Assembly: GCA_029964075.1 (NCBI GenBank)
Contig: CM057129.1
Coordinates: 11,399,430 to 11,463,429, forward strand
Source: Patiria pectinifera
Taxonomy: Eukaryota; Echinodermata; Asteroidea; Valvatida; Asterinidae
Direction: 5' to 3'
DNA: 64,000 nucleotides
A model generated the notes under the pieces. It was not told where the DNA came from. It saw nothing but the letters and a program-made list of their open reading frames with translations, and made no database searches. Below, piece after piece: positions 55,847 to 64,000 of this stretch. Position numbers and translations under genes: made by a program. Each line of letters starts with the position of its first letter. Position 1 is the stretch's first letter.

Positions 55847-56572
55847 CTATCGAGGCCAGGCGGCTCTAGTGTTATCTACATCGCCTTCACTCACAGGCGT
55901 CAACAAACCAGCCATGGTTCCTCTCTTCACTACACATTCCCTTTTCCCGGGGTTGAAAACTCGGATAGGCAACGTCTCCTCGTTGGCCTTCACAAGTACT
56001 CGCGCAACCACCATGCCCTTGTCCGCTATCTCATTCCTCTCCGCTGGTTCAATAACTGCTAACCCACCATATGCCTTTCCACCGGTCATATATCCTGGCA
56101 CCAATGCCTCGTGGCCGGCGGGAACTCTCGTTGTCTCGCTGACGACCACTCTCGCACAGATTCCTCTTCCCTCTGTGTCATTGCACCTAATTCTTTCTCC
56201 GTTTACCTGTAGTTCTAATGTTTGGAAGTCTAGGATGCCCTTGGTTCTGAGCAAAAAATCCATCCCCAAAATCCCGTTGATCTTGCCGGTGTTCCCGAAC
56301 ACAGCATTTACCTGACAGGTAGTCCTGCCAACCTGAATTTCTACCCAGGAACTGCCGATCGTCTCCATCGTACTGCCATCAGCATTGCGCACTCTAGCAC
56401 CTTCCATTGTTAACATTGGCCTGCTCTCCTTTGGTATTAGGTAGTAGAGTTCTGATGAAAGCACGGTGTCCGTTGCCCCTGTGTCAACCAACAAATTAAT
56501 CCTGACTCCTCTTACCTCTGCACGCACAAACAGGCCCGTGCGTGCTTTGTCATATCGAAATGACTGATGCAC
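55847..56572 (-). CDS. Gypsy aspartic protease segment of pol
   Basis: 241 aa reading frame with the retropepsin active site LLVDTGATDTVLS near residue 30 and a second conserved ILGMDFLL segment near residue 135-145. It is in the same frame as gag's end plus 14 nt: the gag stop (56587-56589) lies just upstream, so it is expressed by readthrough, reinitiation or frameshift rather than as a separate transcript. Its 3' end overlaps the upstream-open part of the RT frame. Confidence 0.85.
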   Translation of the reverse strand: MHQSFRYDKARTGLFVRAEVRGVRINLLVDTGATDTVLSSELYYLIPKESRPMLTMEGARVRNADGSTMETIGSSWVEIQVGRTTCQVNAVFGNTGKINGILGMDFLLRTKGILDFQTLELQVNGERIRCNDTEGRGICARVVVSETTRVPAGHEALVPGYMTGGKAYGGLAVIEPAERNEIADKGMVVARVLVKANEETLPIRVFNPGKRECVVKRGTMAGLLTPVSEGDVDNTRAAWPR

Positions 56573-56586
56573 ACCATCTCCCTCAC

Positions 56587-58017
56587 CTAAACTCTCTCGT
56601 GCGCTGTTTCCAACGGCGCCTCCTGGCCCCGATTTACATCCAGCTTTCCCTGGGGCCGTCGAGTCAGCTGGTCGTCGTTTCCCGAGTTCTTTCTGTTATT
56701 GGGAATGTGTCGTGGACAATTGCGGGCGAAGTGTCCTTTCTCCTTGCATTTATAACAAGAATCATTTCGCCTTCGGTTGGCGCCAGTCAAGGTCTCCATC
56801 TTCTCCATCCACACCTTCATCTCGCGGTGGTTGTCTATGATGGACTCCTTTAAAAGGCGCTGATCCTCTATCACGTCTCTCAGGGAATTTAAGTCTTCGT
56901 TCTCCACTACTCTAGCAAGCTTGGAACGTCTTCCGCCTCTATGTTCCTCTATCTTGAGGAAACCTTCAGTGTGGAGCGCTGCTTGCACAGCCTCGTCCAG
57001 TGACGATGGCCTTGCTCTAAAAATCCCCTCCCTGATGGCTTGCTCCTCCACCGCGTCCGAGAAATGGCCTCGGGACAGGCGATCCCTGCCCTCTTCAGTT
57101 AACTCCGGGTAGGCGAGCGCAGTAAGATCACGAATGGCCTGACCAAGTTCCTGTAAAGATTCCCTAGGCCCTTGTCGCCTATGGCGTAGCTCCGTGAGAT
57201 GATTCTCGGCGAGCTGTCCAGGGCCGAATCTCCTCTCTAATAGTCTAACCAATTCAGAATAGGTGACGTGGCTTCCACCTCCCAGGTTCCCTAACACCTT
57301 TACTGCGGACCCTTGCAAGCTCGCCGCCAGAAAAACCTTGGCCTGGCTGTCCGTCCAGTTATTCGCCAATCTGCAGGCTTCAAAGTGTTGTTTGTAGTCG
57401 CGCCATGGGGTCTTACCATTGAACCTGTCTGGCACTATATTCGGACGTTTCGTCACCTCTGTGTAATCAGTACTCGTCACCAGCTCATTCGCCTTCCTTT
57501 CTACCACCTGGCGTAGGGATGAATTACCCTCGCGTGCCGTTGAGCCTCTTGCCGACTGCGATGACTCACTAAACGGTGAAGTCTTCTGCCGGCATACAGT
57601 GGATCGTCCCCGTGGCTCCCACGATGGTAAACTGTCATTCACCAGGTCATCTATCAATGATGCATTCGAATATGTCGATTGTGATGCGACCGGGGTAGGC
57701 GCAGGCGCTTGTGGACATCGCACATTGGTTCGCGGCCTAGGCGTAGGCGCTAGAGTATGACGTGCCATGGTTCGCGGCCTTGGCGTAGGCGCTAGTATAC
57801 TGTCTCCGGCATTACTACCAAACTGAGCAATCATCGACGCACCTTCCGGGTGGAACCCCGAGTCCTTTACCAATGCCTCCTGAAGCTGCAGTTTGATTCG
57901 ACGATTCTCTGCCCGGAGCTGCACAATCTCCTCAACGCTGGTCTCTCCATCTCTTCCTCCCATCTGCATCACGTCAACTGCTACTTCATCGTCGAAGTCA
58001 ATCAAACTCATCGTCAC
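56587..58017 (-). CDS. gag: Gypsy gag (capsid and nucleocapsid)
   Basis: 476 aa. A short heptad-like stretch lies near residue 30-45 (IVQLRAENRRIKLQLQEAL), then a linker rich in Pro/Arg/Ser, then a retrotransposon capsid-like region (about residues 185-350, with RFNGKTPWRDYKQHFEAC, ERRFGPGQLAENHLTEL and RRQGPRESLQELGQAIRDL). A CCHC zinc knuckle (CYKCKEKGHFARNC) lies near residue 435. It forms the particle and binds the element RNA. The start ATG at 58017 follows a leader of about 100 bp after the primer site. Confidence 0.9.
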   Translation of the reverse strand: MTMSLIDFDDEVAVDVMQMGGRDGETSVEEIVQLRAENRRIKLQLQEALVKDSGFHPEGASMIAQFGSNAGDSILAPTPRPRTMARHTLAPTPRPRTNVRCPQAPAPTPVASQSTYSNASLIDDLVNDSLPSWEPRGRSTVCRQKTSPFSESSQSARGSTAREGNSSLRQVVERKANELVTSTDYTEVTKRPNIVPDRFNGKTPWRDYKQHFEACRLANNWTDSQAKVFLAASLQGSAVKVLGNLGGGSHVTYSELVRLLERRFGPGQLAENHLTELRHRRQGPRESLQELGQAIRDLTALAYPELTEEGRDRLSRGHFSDAVEEQAIREGIFRARPSSLDEAVQAALHTEGFLKIEEHRGGRRSKLARVVENEDLNSLRDVIEDQRLLKESIIDNHREMKVWMEKMETLTGANRRRNDSCYKCKEKGHFARNCPRHIPNNRKNSGNDDQLTRRPQGKLDVNRGQEAPLETAHERV

Positions 58018-58114
58018 CTTGTTGTGGCCAATATTCCGTTATTGGCGCCTTCTAGGTGTAGGTTGTAACTTTTGTATTTCCTCTATACTTGCTTGTGGTG
58101 ACGCTACGGTGCCA

Positions 58115-58132
58115 ATCCCACTTCTGACACCA
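58115..58132 (-). promoter_or_regulatory. Primer-binding site for tRNA-Leu
   Basis: Two bases inside the 5' LTR. The plus strand reads ATCCCACTTCTGACACCA, the 3' end expected of a leucine tRNA of the CAG/CAA type (acceptor TTCTGACA plus CCA), so the element RNA would pair with it over 18 bases. Confidence 0.8.
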
Positions 58133-58134
58133 TT

Positions 58135-58840
58135 TGTGGCGGTTTCGTCTCTTGTCCCTGCAACCCGGTCGGGCCAGCCCACGTCAGCGAGCGGTCTAGC
58201 GTTAGAAGGCCGGCGACGCCGATCCGTTTTGGCGGCAGTTTACCGCCTGGCCCGCAGCACACCACTAAGTTCAATCAACCACACCCAAGCCTAATCTCTT
58301 CACACCTCGTTGGACGGGGGACGACAACAATAATGGGGGGACAGACACAATAGATACAGGGCAAGGCTTCTTCTTTATTCTAAAACACGTGCGCCTTTAC
58401 TAAGGCGCTTCACCTATCGTGCATCTCTACGCCTCGCACAATTAACGTTGAATTACATATGGTGTGAATTACTGATTCTTTGAGGATTTATTAGTTGTCG
58501 ATCACTTAATTAACCAATTCACAGTGTGGTCCTAAAGTGAATTACCTATACTGGTTTGGGTCTCGGCTGCAAATACAACTCACACTTACTCCACGTAAGG
58601 CTCTTTCCCCGGAGTTTACGGGACCCAATTGCTCAGCTTGATTGACACGTCTGCTCAGGACGGCTGCCACGCGGGAAGAGAACGAGTCACGCCTGCTTCC
58701 TGCTTTTATACATAAATGCCACGCCTGGCTGGTACCCTCAAACATCGTGCTAAACACATATAACGGTTGGACACCAACTAGGGTGTAATTAACCAACTAC
58801 AATTCGAGTCTCGCATTAATCGATTCTGCATTACGTTACA
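58135..58840 (-). repeat. 5' LTR of the gypsy element
   Basis: 706 bp, same ends as the 3' LTR. In minus orientation it holds the promoter and the start of the RNA; TATA-like TATAAAAGCAGG lies on the minus strand near 58700. Confidence 0.95.
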
Positions 58841-58844
58841 AGTA

Positions 58845-60270
58845 TATCCATTTTGTGATTATGGTCATATACATGTATTTATCCTGTTTTGCGACCTATA
58901 TAACAGATTCACAAAGTTGTTTGCTTATGCATCTTGTATATCTTGCCTCGAAACAATTGAAATACGAAATCAAAGGCAATAGGCAGAAGTATGAATGATG
59001 TACCATGGTGGTTGTTTAACTGTATGTACACGTACCATTTCAGATTCTCACGGCCATTTCTTTAAAAGGCCAACATTTAAACTAACGGAAAGACCAAATG
59101 TCGTTGTTATATGTAACTTACTTTGGCTCTCACCTTTGTAAGACTTAGTGTTTTATATATCCTTTTGTAGTTATATTCCATATCGTTTATAAGTATACCC
59201 ATTTTCTGATTATGATCATGTTCACGTGTTATCTTTGTTGCAACCTATATAACAGATTCATAATGTTTTCTTGCTCATGCATCTTTTAATATATTGCCTC
59301 GAAAAAAGGTGAAATGACAAATTCATAAGAAATAGGCAGAAGAATAAGTGATGTACCATGGTGGTTCTTTGGTTGGGTCGGCTGAAAATATGCTGCTTAA
59401 AATTTGTAAATTCTTTTTGTTTTTATTTTGTACTTTTACAGAGATCTATACTTTTTATTTAAAGGGGTTACTTAAGGTGATCATCAGTATCATTTATGTC
59501 TGACAACGCTCTGTATACTTGTTTACAAGCAAAAAGGTTATGTTTTTCTAGCTTTCATTAAAAGAGCTTGTTAAAGTTGACATCCTTTTGTCATTAAAAG
59601 TTTATAAAGCCTAAATTAGTTATTAAAGCTTAACAAAAGGGCAGATATTCAATCATTTGTTAGCTGTTGATAAACCGGTATATCACGCTGAGATTGGTCT
59701 AACTGATCATTAATAATTGGGGGTACTACCTATTTCTTCCAGAACAGAAGTCATATCATGCTACCATTTATTGCATGCTTATAAATTCTTAAAATTTGTG
59801 ACATTGTGTTAACACATCAATGCTGGATGATACTACACATTAACCAGGTTGTTTTGGATTACAGTACAACATACATGTGGTAACTGCCTATTGATTTCGT
59901 CGGAAATATTGTAATGGTAATTTTTTTTTTCTTACAGTGACCCCAAACAAATCAGTTTATCTCGGTCAAACACGATTCATATCCGACTTGGAAATAATAT
60001 CTTTGTGATTTCAAGTCAGCGGTTTTTCATTATTAAAGGCAACGGAAGAGTAGTACCACGAAACTAAATCTGAGGCGTTTTTGTTCGAATGTGTGATTCA
60101 TAATCTAAACTGTAAACGGGTATACAGCCAAACTAGTTGTTGACACCTTAACCTGGTCTCTTTTCTGTCTACTTTATGGCGAACGTCAACTGGTTATACT
60201 CATTCAGCGTTTTTATAGCTCAATGTTATACTCAAGCGACATTGGGCTGGTTAATTAAGTCAACCCAAGA
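58845..60270. other. Non-coding middle of the large transposon
   Basis: Besides the ~350-bp duplication, AT-rich DNA without a supported gene. The plus ORFs that start at 60176 and 60273 are shadows of integrase exon 2. Confidence 0.5.
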
Positions 60271-61933
60271 TCATGGTAGAAGTTCTCTGCGTAGGCGAAT
60301 GTACAGGGAAGCAGCTTCGTATCCATTACCGGGAGCGTTCCAGTCATTGTCCTCCATCAGAATACACGCAACATCAAAAATGTCCCGGTCGCATGGAATG
60401 GAACGTTTTGGCCTGGTCTCCGTCATGCAGACTTCAACTTCATGCATGTCCACTTCCACTAGTTTATCTTCATTACCCTGGAGCTCCGGTAAGGTATACT
60501 TAAGAATTGGACGCCCCCCGTTACTGTTGATCTTGTGATCCGGTCTCATTCTATGATTGTTCCATGATGCCAAGACCTGGTCCACATCATCCTACAAACA
60601 GAAATAGAACAGTCAGCAATTTATATTTGGTCTGGAAAATTCAATTAACAGGTTACCGGGATGGTGGGGCTGCCATCATTGCAGGGCATGTGGCGCCCGT
60701 CGTTTGTTTTAATCCATAATGATCTACATGTCCACACCGCCCATTCTAAAGTTTTTCTTTAAAGGTGTCTATATTCTTGCCCGTGCGCTCAATTGTCAAA
60801 TTTGGGAATTTAAATACGGAAAGACTTCTCACGGACATCACTTGACACCTTGCTCACAAATCATATGTGTGGACTGAACAAAATTATTTTCTGAGTAAAT
60901 GCTCCTACCTTTTTCCAGCTAAATGTCACTTTTTTGGACATTGTTATCACTTCCTGATGGGTGATGTTCCAATTTAGGGACAAGATCTGTGATGTCTGAG
61001 TACTTGTATGGTACACGTGAAACACATTGTTTATTTTGATTTTTTGAGAACTATATAACCGAGAGAAATAGGCCATACCTGTACTATTCTCAGGAAGCAA
61101 AGCTGTATCAAGTTCTTACCTAACACGTCACCGTTGAACAGCCCGTCCTCTTTGAGAGTGTGGAAGATATCCATCCAATATTGAGTGCAGTGCTTTCTGA
61201 AAAAGCTCCACCAGGCCTCCATCTTTTGGTTAGTTGTGCTCTTTCCATACAGAAAGCTTTTAGCACCAGCCATGTTGTCTTCGTCGTTTCTTCTGAGAAA
61301 CGTCTGTACTTGCTCAACATGGCCATTTTCGGTCCCCATATCTGCCCGCACTGCGCGTGGACATCCGTGCCTAGAAGAAACTGTTGCCAGATAGTAGCCT
61401 AGTATTATTTTGGGATCGTTATTGGTGGTGTATGCCTCTAACCAAATCAAGTGTCTAGAATAACCATCTATGCATCCGCTTATCGCAATGCCAAACGGCT
61501 TCAACTTATCATTCCCATCCATGTGCCACGTCTGGTTGGGTCCAGCACTTGTGTAGATCCTGCGTGTCAAACGATGTCTCCTCCTTGCTGCAACACCTTC
61601 AGGGTCTAGCAAATGTTGTATCATACGAATAGTGTTCTTTGAAACAACAAACCCCTCCTCAATGCACCTAGCGTGCATCCAGCGATATCCATAGTACTGA
61701 GCAGATGTTTGCAATTGTTCTTCAACAAATGATGCAATCTTAAGGATATCTGAATACCCTCTCCTCCTATACAGTCCTCCTTTCCTTAAAAGTCGGCGTA
61801 GATGTCTCTGACTGATAACTATTCCATGGTTCAGAGCAAGGCAAGACAATATCTCCTTCTGACTAAAACCGAGCTGAAAATACAGCTTAATAATCTCTTG
61901 GCGGTCCATTTTAAAACGTTTGTTTTTTGGCAA
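60271..61933 (-). CDS. Integrase-core DDE transposase of the large transposon (two exons)
   Basis: Exon 1 is 61933-61079 (285 codons, ending FLRIVQ, donor GTATGG). The intron runs from 61078 to 60592 and ends TTTGTAG. Exon 2 is 60591-60271, starting DDVDQVLASWNNHRMRP; both junctions are phase 0, giving 391 aa. Residues about 8-55 form a helix-turn-helix-like part (GFSQKEILSCL). An RNase-H-fold integrase core follows with candidate D139 (WHMDGNDKLKPFG), D198 (RADMGTENG) and E239 (NQKMEAWW). The spliced WNNHR.RP segment is typical of this family. Such proteins occur in many copies in fish, coral and lancelet genomes as integrase core domain-containing proteins. It is probably the enzyme that moves the element. 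The frame looks intact. Confidence 0.85.
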
Positions 61934-62042
61934 GTAAAAGGACTAACTTTCATATCGGTCTAATTAGTCAGAAGCACAGTTACTAATCTGGAGTAACTAC
62001 ATGACGACAGCGTCAGCACTACTGAAAGTGCTGTATCGAATT
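61934..62042 (-). other. Upstream region of the integrase gene
   Basis: About 110 bp between the start codon and the right array. It must hold the 5' UTR and part of the promoter if transcription does not start within the array. No TATA box recognised. Confidence 0.35.
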
Positions 62043-62277
62043 GGTAATTCGTACGTACGATTTAGTAATTCGTACGTACGGTTTAGTAATTCGTACGTAC
62101 GAATTAGTAATTCGTACGTACGGTTTAGTAATTCGTACGTACGAATTAGTAATTCGTACGTACGAATTAGTAATTCGTACGTACGGTTTAGTAATTCGTA
62201 CGTACGAATTAGTAATTCGTACGTACGAATTAGTATTTCGTACGTACGGTTTAGTAATTCGTACGTACGAATTAGTT
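62043..62277 (-). repeat. Right subterminal tandem array, 21-bp unit, about 11 copies
   Basis: Inverted counterpart of the left array: units of TTAGTAATTCGTACGTACGG with a variant ending TACGAA. Half as many copies as on the left. ORFs of 7-residue period on both strands are artefacts. Confidence 0.95.
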
Positions 62278-62310
62278 TTTTTTTAACCATGTCCTATCTA
62301 CACTTCCGTA

Positions 62311-63356
62311 TTTTTGTGATATGAGTAGACATTGTCAAGTTTGCATCGAACCAGGCACCCAGACTCTTCACAATGGAGACAGGGGAAAGTCTGGACTCCC
62401 CAACATTGATGCTGTCAATATTCACCTTAGCCAATTGTTGGCGAGTACCCATGATAATAAATTCAGTTTTATCATCGTTTATTAAACATCAACCCATTAC
62501 TGAGCATCCATTTACGCACAACATGTATACAACCCTCCATTGCAGAAAGAGCAGACGCCTGGCTCGATGCATCATCTGGGCAAAAGGAAAGATAAAGTTG
62601 CGTATCGTCAGCATAACAATGCACATCTGGAAGTTGAGTCTCAATAATTTCGAACAAACTACTGGTATATAAAATAAACAACAAAGGACCTAAACAGGAT
62701 CCTTGGGGTACACCCCACTCAAGGTCAAATTTCTGAGAAAGTTGACCACGAACAGAGACCCGTTGAGATCTGTCAGACAAATAAGATTTAAACCAGAGGA
62801 GAACAGTCCCATCAATACCAAACTTGGACTGGAGCCTGTTCAACAAAACCGTATGATCTAAAGTATCGAAAGCAGAACTTAAATCAAGTAAGACTAATAA
62901 AGAAACATGTTGTTTGTCCATAGCCATTAGTTTATCGTTTTTAACTTTCAATAAGGCCGTCTCAGTACTATGGCGACTACGGTAGGCCGACTGAGTAATT
63001 GGATATAAACTGTTCAATGATAAATGAGATTGTAGTTGGAATGCGACTGCCTTTTCCACCAACTTAGATATGAATTGAAGATTACTAACAGGCCTAAAAT
63101 TTTCCATCTTTAAGTCTAGACTAGGCTTTTTAAGCAATGGTAAAACCACTGCTGATTTCCAGGCTGCTGGGAAATGACCAGTACATAAAGAGGAATTGAT
63201 CATTCTGGTTATAACAGGCAATAACAGATCTAAAGAACTCATGAGTAACTTCATTGGAATAGGGTCAAGGATACAACACTTCTTACTAGAACCTAAAATG
63301 AGCTTACGAACACCATCTTCAGAACGTTGCACAAAATCGGTCAATGTTCCCCAGAC
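62311..63356 (-). pseudogene. CR1/L2-like LINE, reverse-transcriptase part (right of the large insertion)
   Basis: Minus-strand frame 63344-62472 contains FRPVSNLQFISKLVEKAVAF, YRSRHSTETALLKV, LLDLSSAFDTLDH, GVPQGSCLGPLLFILY and the catalytic YADDTQLYL. After a one-base frame change (INDDKTEFIIMGTRQ) it runs to the insertion site (LTMSTHITK). The 5' part (endonuclease) is missing; it is truncated near 63356. It continues at 45863 on the other side of the large element. Confidence 0.9.
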
Positions 63357-64000
63357 CTAGGTGATGAGGGTGTATATACAAATACATCAGAATTTAATTG
63401 TCATATTTACCCGTTTTACTAAACTTCTTTATTTAAAAATTGTAAAAAGCGACATGTTAAAAAAGGGTACTCTTACTTTAATAAGGTACCTCTTGTTCTA
63501 ATGTATCTATATGCCAATGTTTGATACATGTAGACTATATTTATATAGGGTTATTGCTTTTCAATCACGCAAACGTAACATTATGGTTATACAGCATAAT
63601 ATAAGTCTCATGTTTGAATGATATATCATCCGGCAACAGTAACGTAATACAAAGAGCATCTTAAAGTCTGAACTTTATTCACTCAATTTGCCCTTAAACG
63701 AGAGTGTATGCCTTAACTTGCCGCGTGTTGCCGGCTTTGCGGGCGATTGTGCGCTTTGCACAAGATCACCTCATGAGCTACATTGTTCTCGTGAAGACAC
63801 GCAAAGTCCCATGTACAGAACCTTTGAGCTCTATAGTACAGTGGTTATGTTAACATTGTATCAACTAAACTATAAAGGAAAACATTTATGAAGCTGAACA
63901 AAGAATTTATTTGAGCTGAATTTGATCCTGCAACCTCTGAAAAACACAAATAAGGCTGAATATTTCATTTGCTAAAACACCAATGCATTTAATGATCTAC
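63357..64000 (+). repeat. Return to array-unit sequence (start of a further unit, E)
   Basis: 63490-63835 is collinear with 2560-2995, which in the left unit lies about 1.5-2 kb upstream of a C1q promoter. No gene within the window. The ORF at 63688-63891 covers the matching segment but shows no known domain. Confidence 0.55.

Larger units (their letters stand above)
50038..58840 (-). mobile_element. Ty3/gypsy LTR retrotransposon with an extra zinc-finger ORF
   Basis: 8.8 kb, minus strand: 5' LTR (58135-58840), tRNA-Leu primer site, gag, protease, RT-RNase H-integrase, third ORF, 3' LTR (50038-50743). Target duplication AGTA at 50034-50037 and 58841-58844. Near-identical LTRs and long open frames indicate a recent insertion. 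It sits inside the large TIR element, in its non-coding middle. Confidence 0.95.
49837..59370 (+). repeat. Direct tandem duplication of about 350-380 bp, first copy split by the gypsy
   Basis: Copy 1 is 49837-50037 plus 58845-59020; copy 2 is 59021-59370. Shared ordered segments are AGACCAAATGT, TTGTAAGACTTA, TTTTGTAGTTATATTCCATA, TATAACAGATTCA, ATTGCCTCGAAA and GATGTACCATGGTGGTT. It lies between the two genes of the large transposon. Confidence 0.75.
45871..62310. mobile_element. 16.4-kb TIR transposon carrying HECT and integrase-core genes, with a nested gypsy
   Basis: Both ends read GGAAGTGTAGATAGGACATG then GTT, poly-A and CTAATTC, followed by the 21-bp repeat arrays, in inverted orientation (left from 45871, right ending 62310). 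It is flanked by TTTTTGT at 45864-45870 and 62311-62317, and removing the element rejoins the LINE reading (ITK | TCGTAFYY). Without the gypsy it is about 7.6 kb. It encodes a HECT protein (+) and a DDE integrase-type transposase (-), converging. The superfamily is uncertain; IS3EU or a related integrase-type group is possible. Confidence 0.85.

Noticed and set aside
60176..60538. Plus-strand ORFs opposite integrase exon 2
   Set aside because: Antisense shadow of a well-supported coding exon.
45871..62310. Polinton/Maverick or herpesvirus-like giant element
   Set aside because: No family-B DNA polymerase, capsid or packaging genes; only a HECT protein, a DDE integrase-type protein and a nested gypsy were found.
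61997..62324. Repeat-type ORFs on both strands at the right end of the large transposon
   Set aside because: Same reason: frames through the inverted 21-bp array.

Overview
The window is nuclear DNA from a marine invertebrate deuterostome. Its genes have introns, and it carries non-LTR and Ty3/gypsy retrotransposons, MITEs, and secreted collagen-C1q proteins of the type that is expanded in echinoderms and lancelets. An echinoderm is my best guess; no feature here proves it.

The left two thirds (1-44690) is a tandem array of C1q-like genes. Four complete units (A-D) each contain a CCAAT/PBX-MEIS-type promoter with a TATTTAAG box, a short noncoding exon 1, a short noncoding exon 2, and one coding exon holding the whole protein. 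The coding exons are at 7983-8819, 19595-20410, 31230-32057 and 41594-42430. Each protein has a signal peptide, a cysteine cluster (VCQQCC), about 30 collagen Gly-X-Y triplets and a C-terminal C1q domain. The 5' half of the coding exon is nearly identical between copies, while the surface segments of the C1q domain and the introns differ. Units C and D are a recent direct duplication of roughly 10.5 kb, with its edges in pieces of one LINE family. Unit-flank sequence at 1-1240 and again at 63490-64000 implies that the array continues on both sides.

The right third (45155-63356) is a nest of transposons. A decayed, 5'-truncated CR1/L2-like LINE (minus strand) is split by a 16.4-kb element (45871-62310). 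That element has near-perfect terminal inverted repeats, long arrays of a 21-bp TACGTACG-containing repeat just inside both ends, and a 7-bp target duplication (TTTTTGT). It carries two convergent two-exon genes: a SAM-like plus HECT ubiquitin-ligase protein (+) and an integrase-core DDE transposase (-). An apparently young Ty3/gypsy retrotransposon (50038-58840, minus strand) is inserted between them. It has 706-bp LTRs differing at one visible position, a tRNA-Leu primer site and an AGTA target duplication. It also has a non-env third ORF with two C2H2 zinc fingers downstream of pol.

Other repeats are several foldback MITEs (some shared by only part of the array, so they date the duplications), a Tc1/mariner-type transposase relic at about 13000-13850, a LINE fragment with a 23-bp target duplication at 21225-21438, and a cluster of five perfect TGACGTCA sites downstream of gene B. 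No rRNA, tRNA or CRISPR array was recognised.
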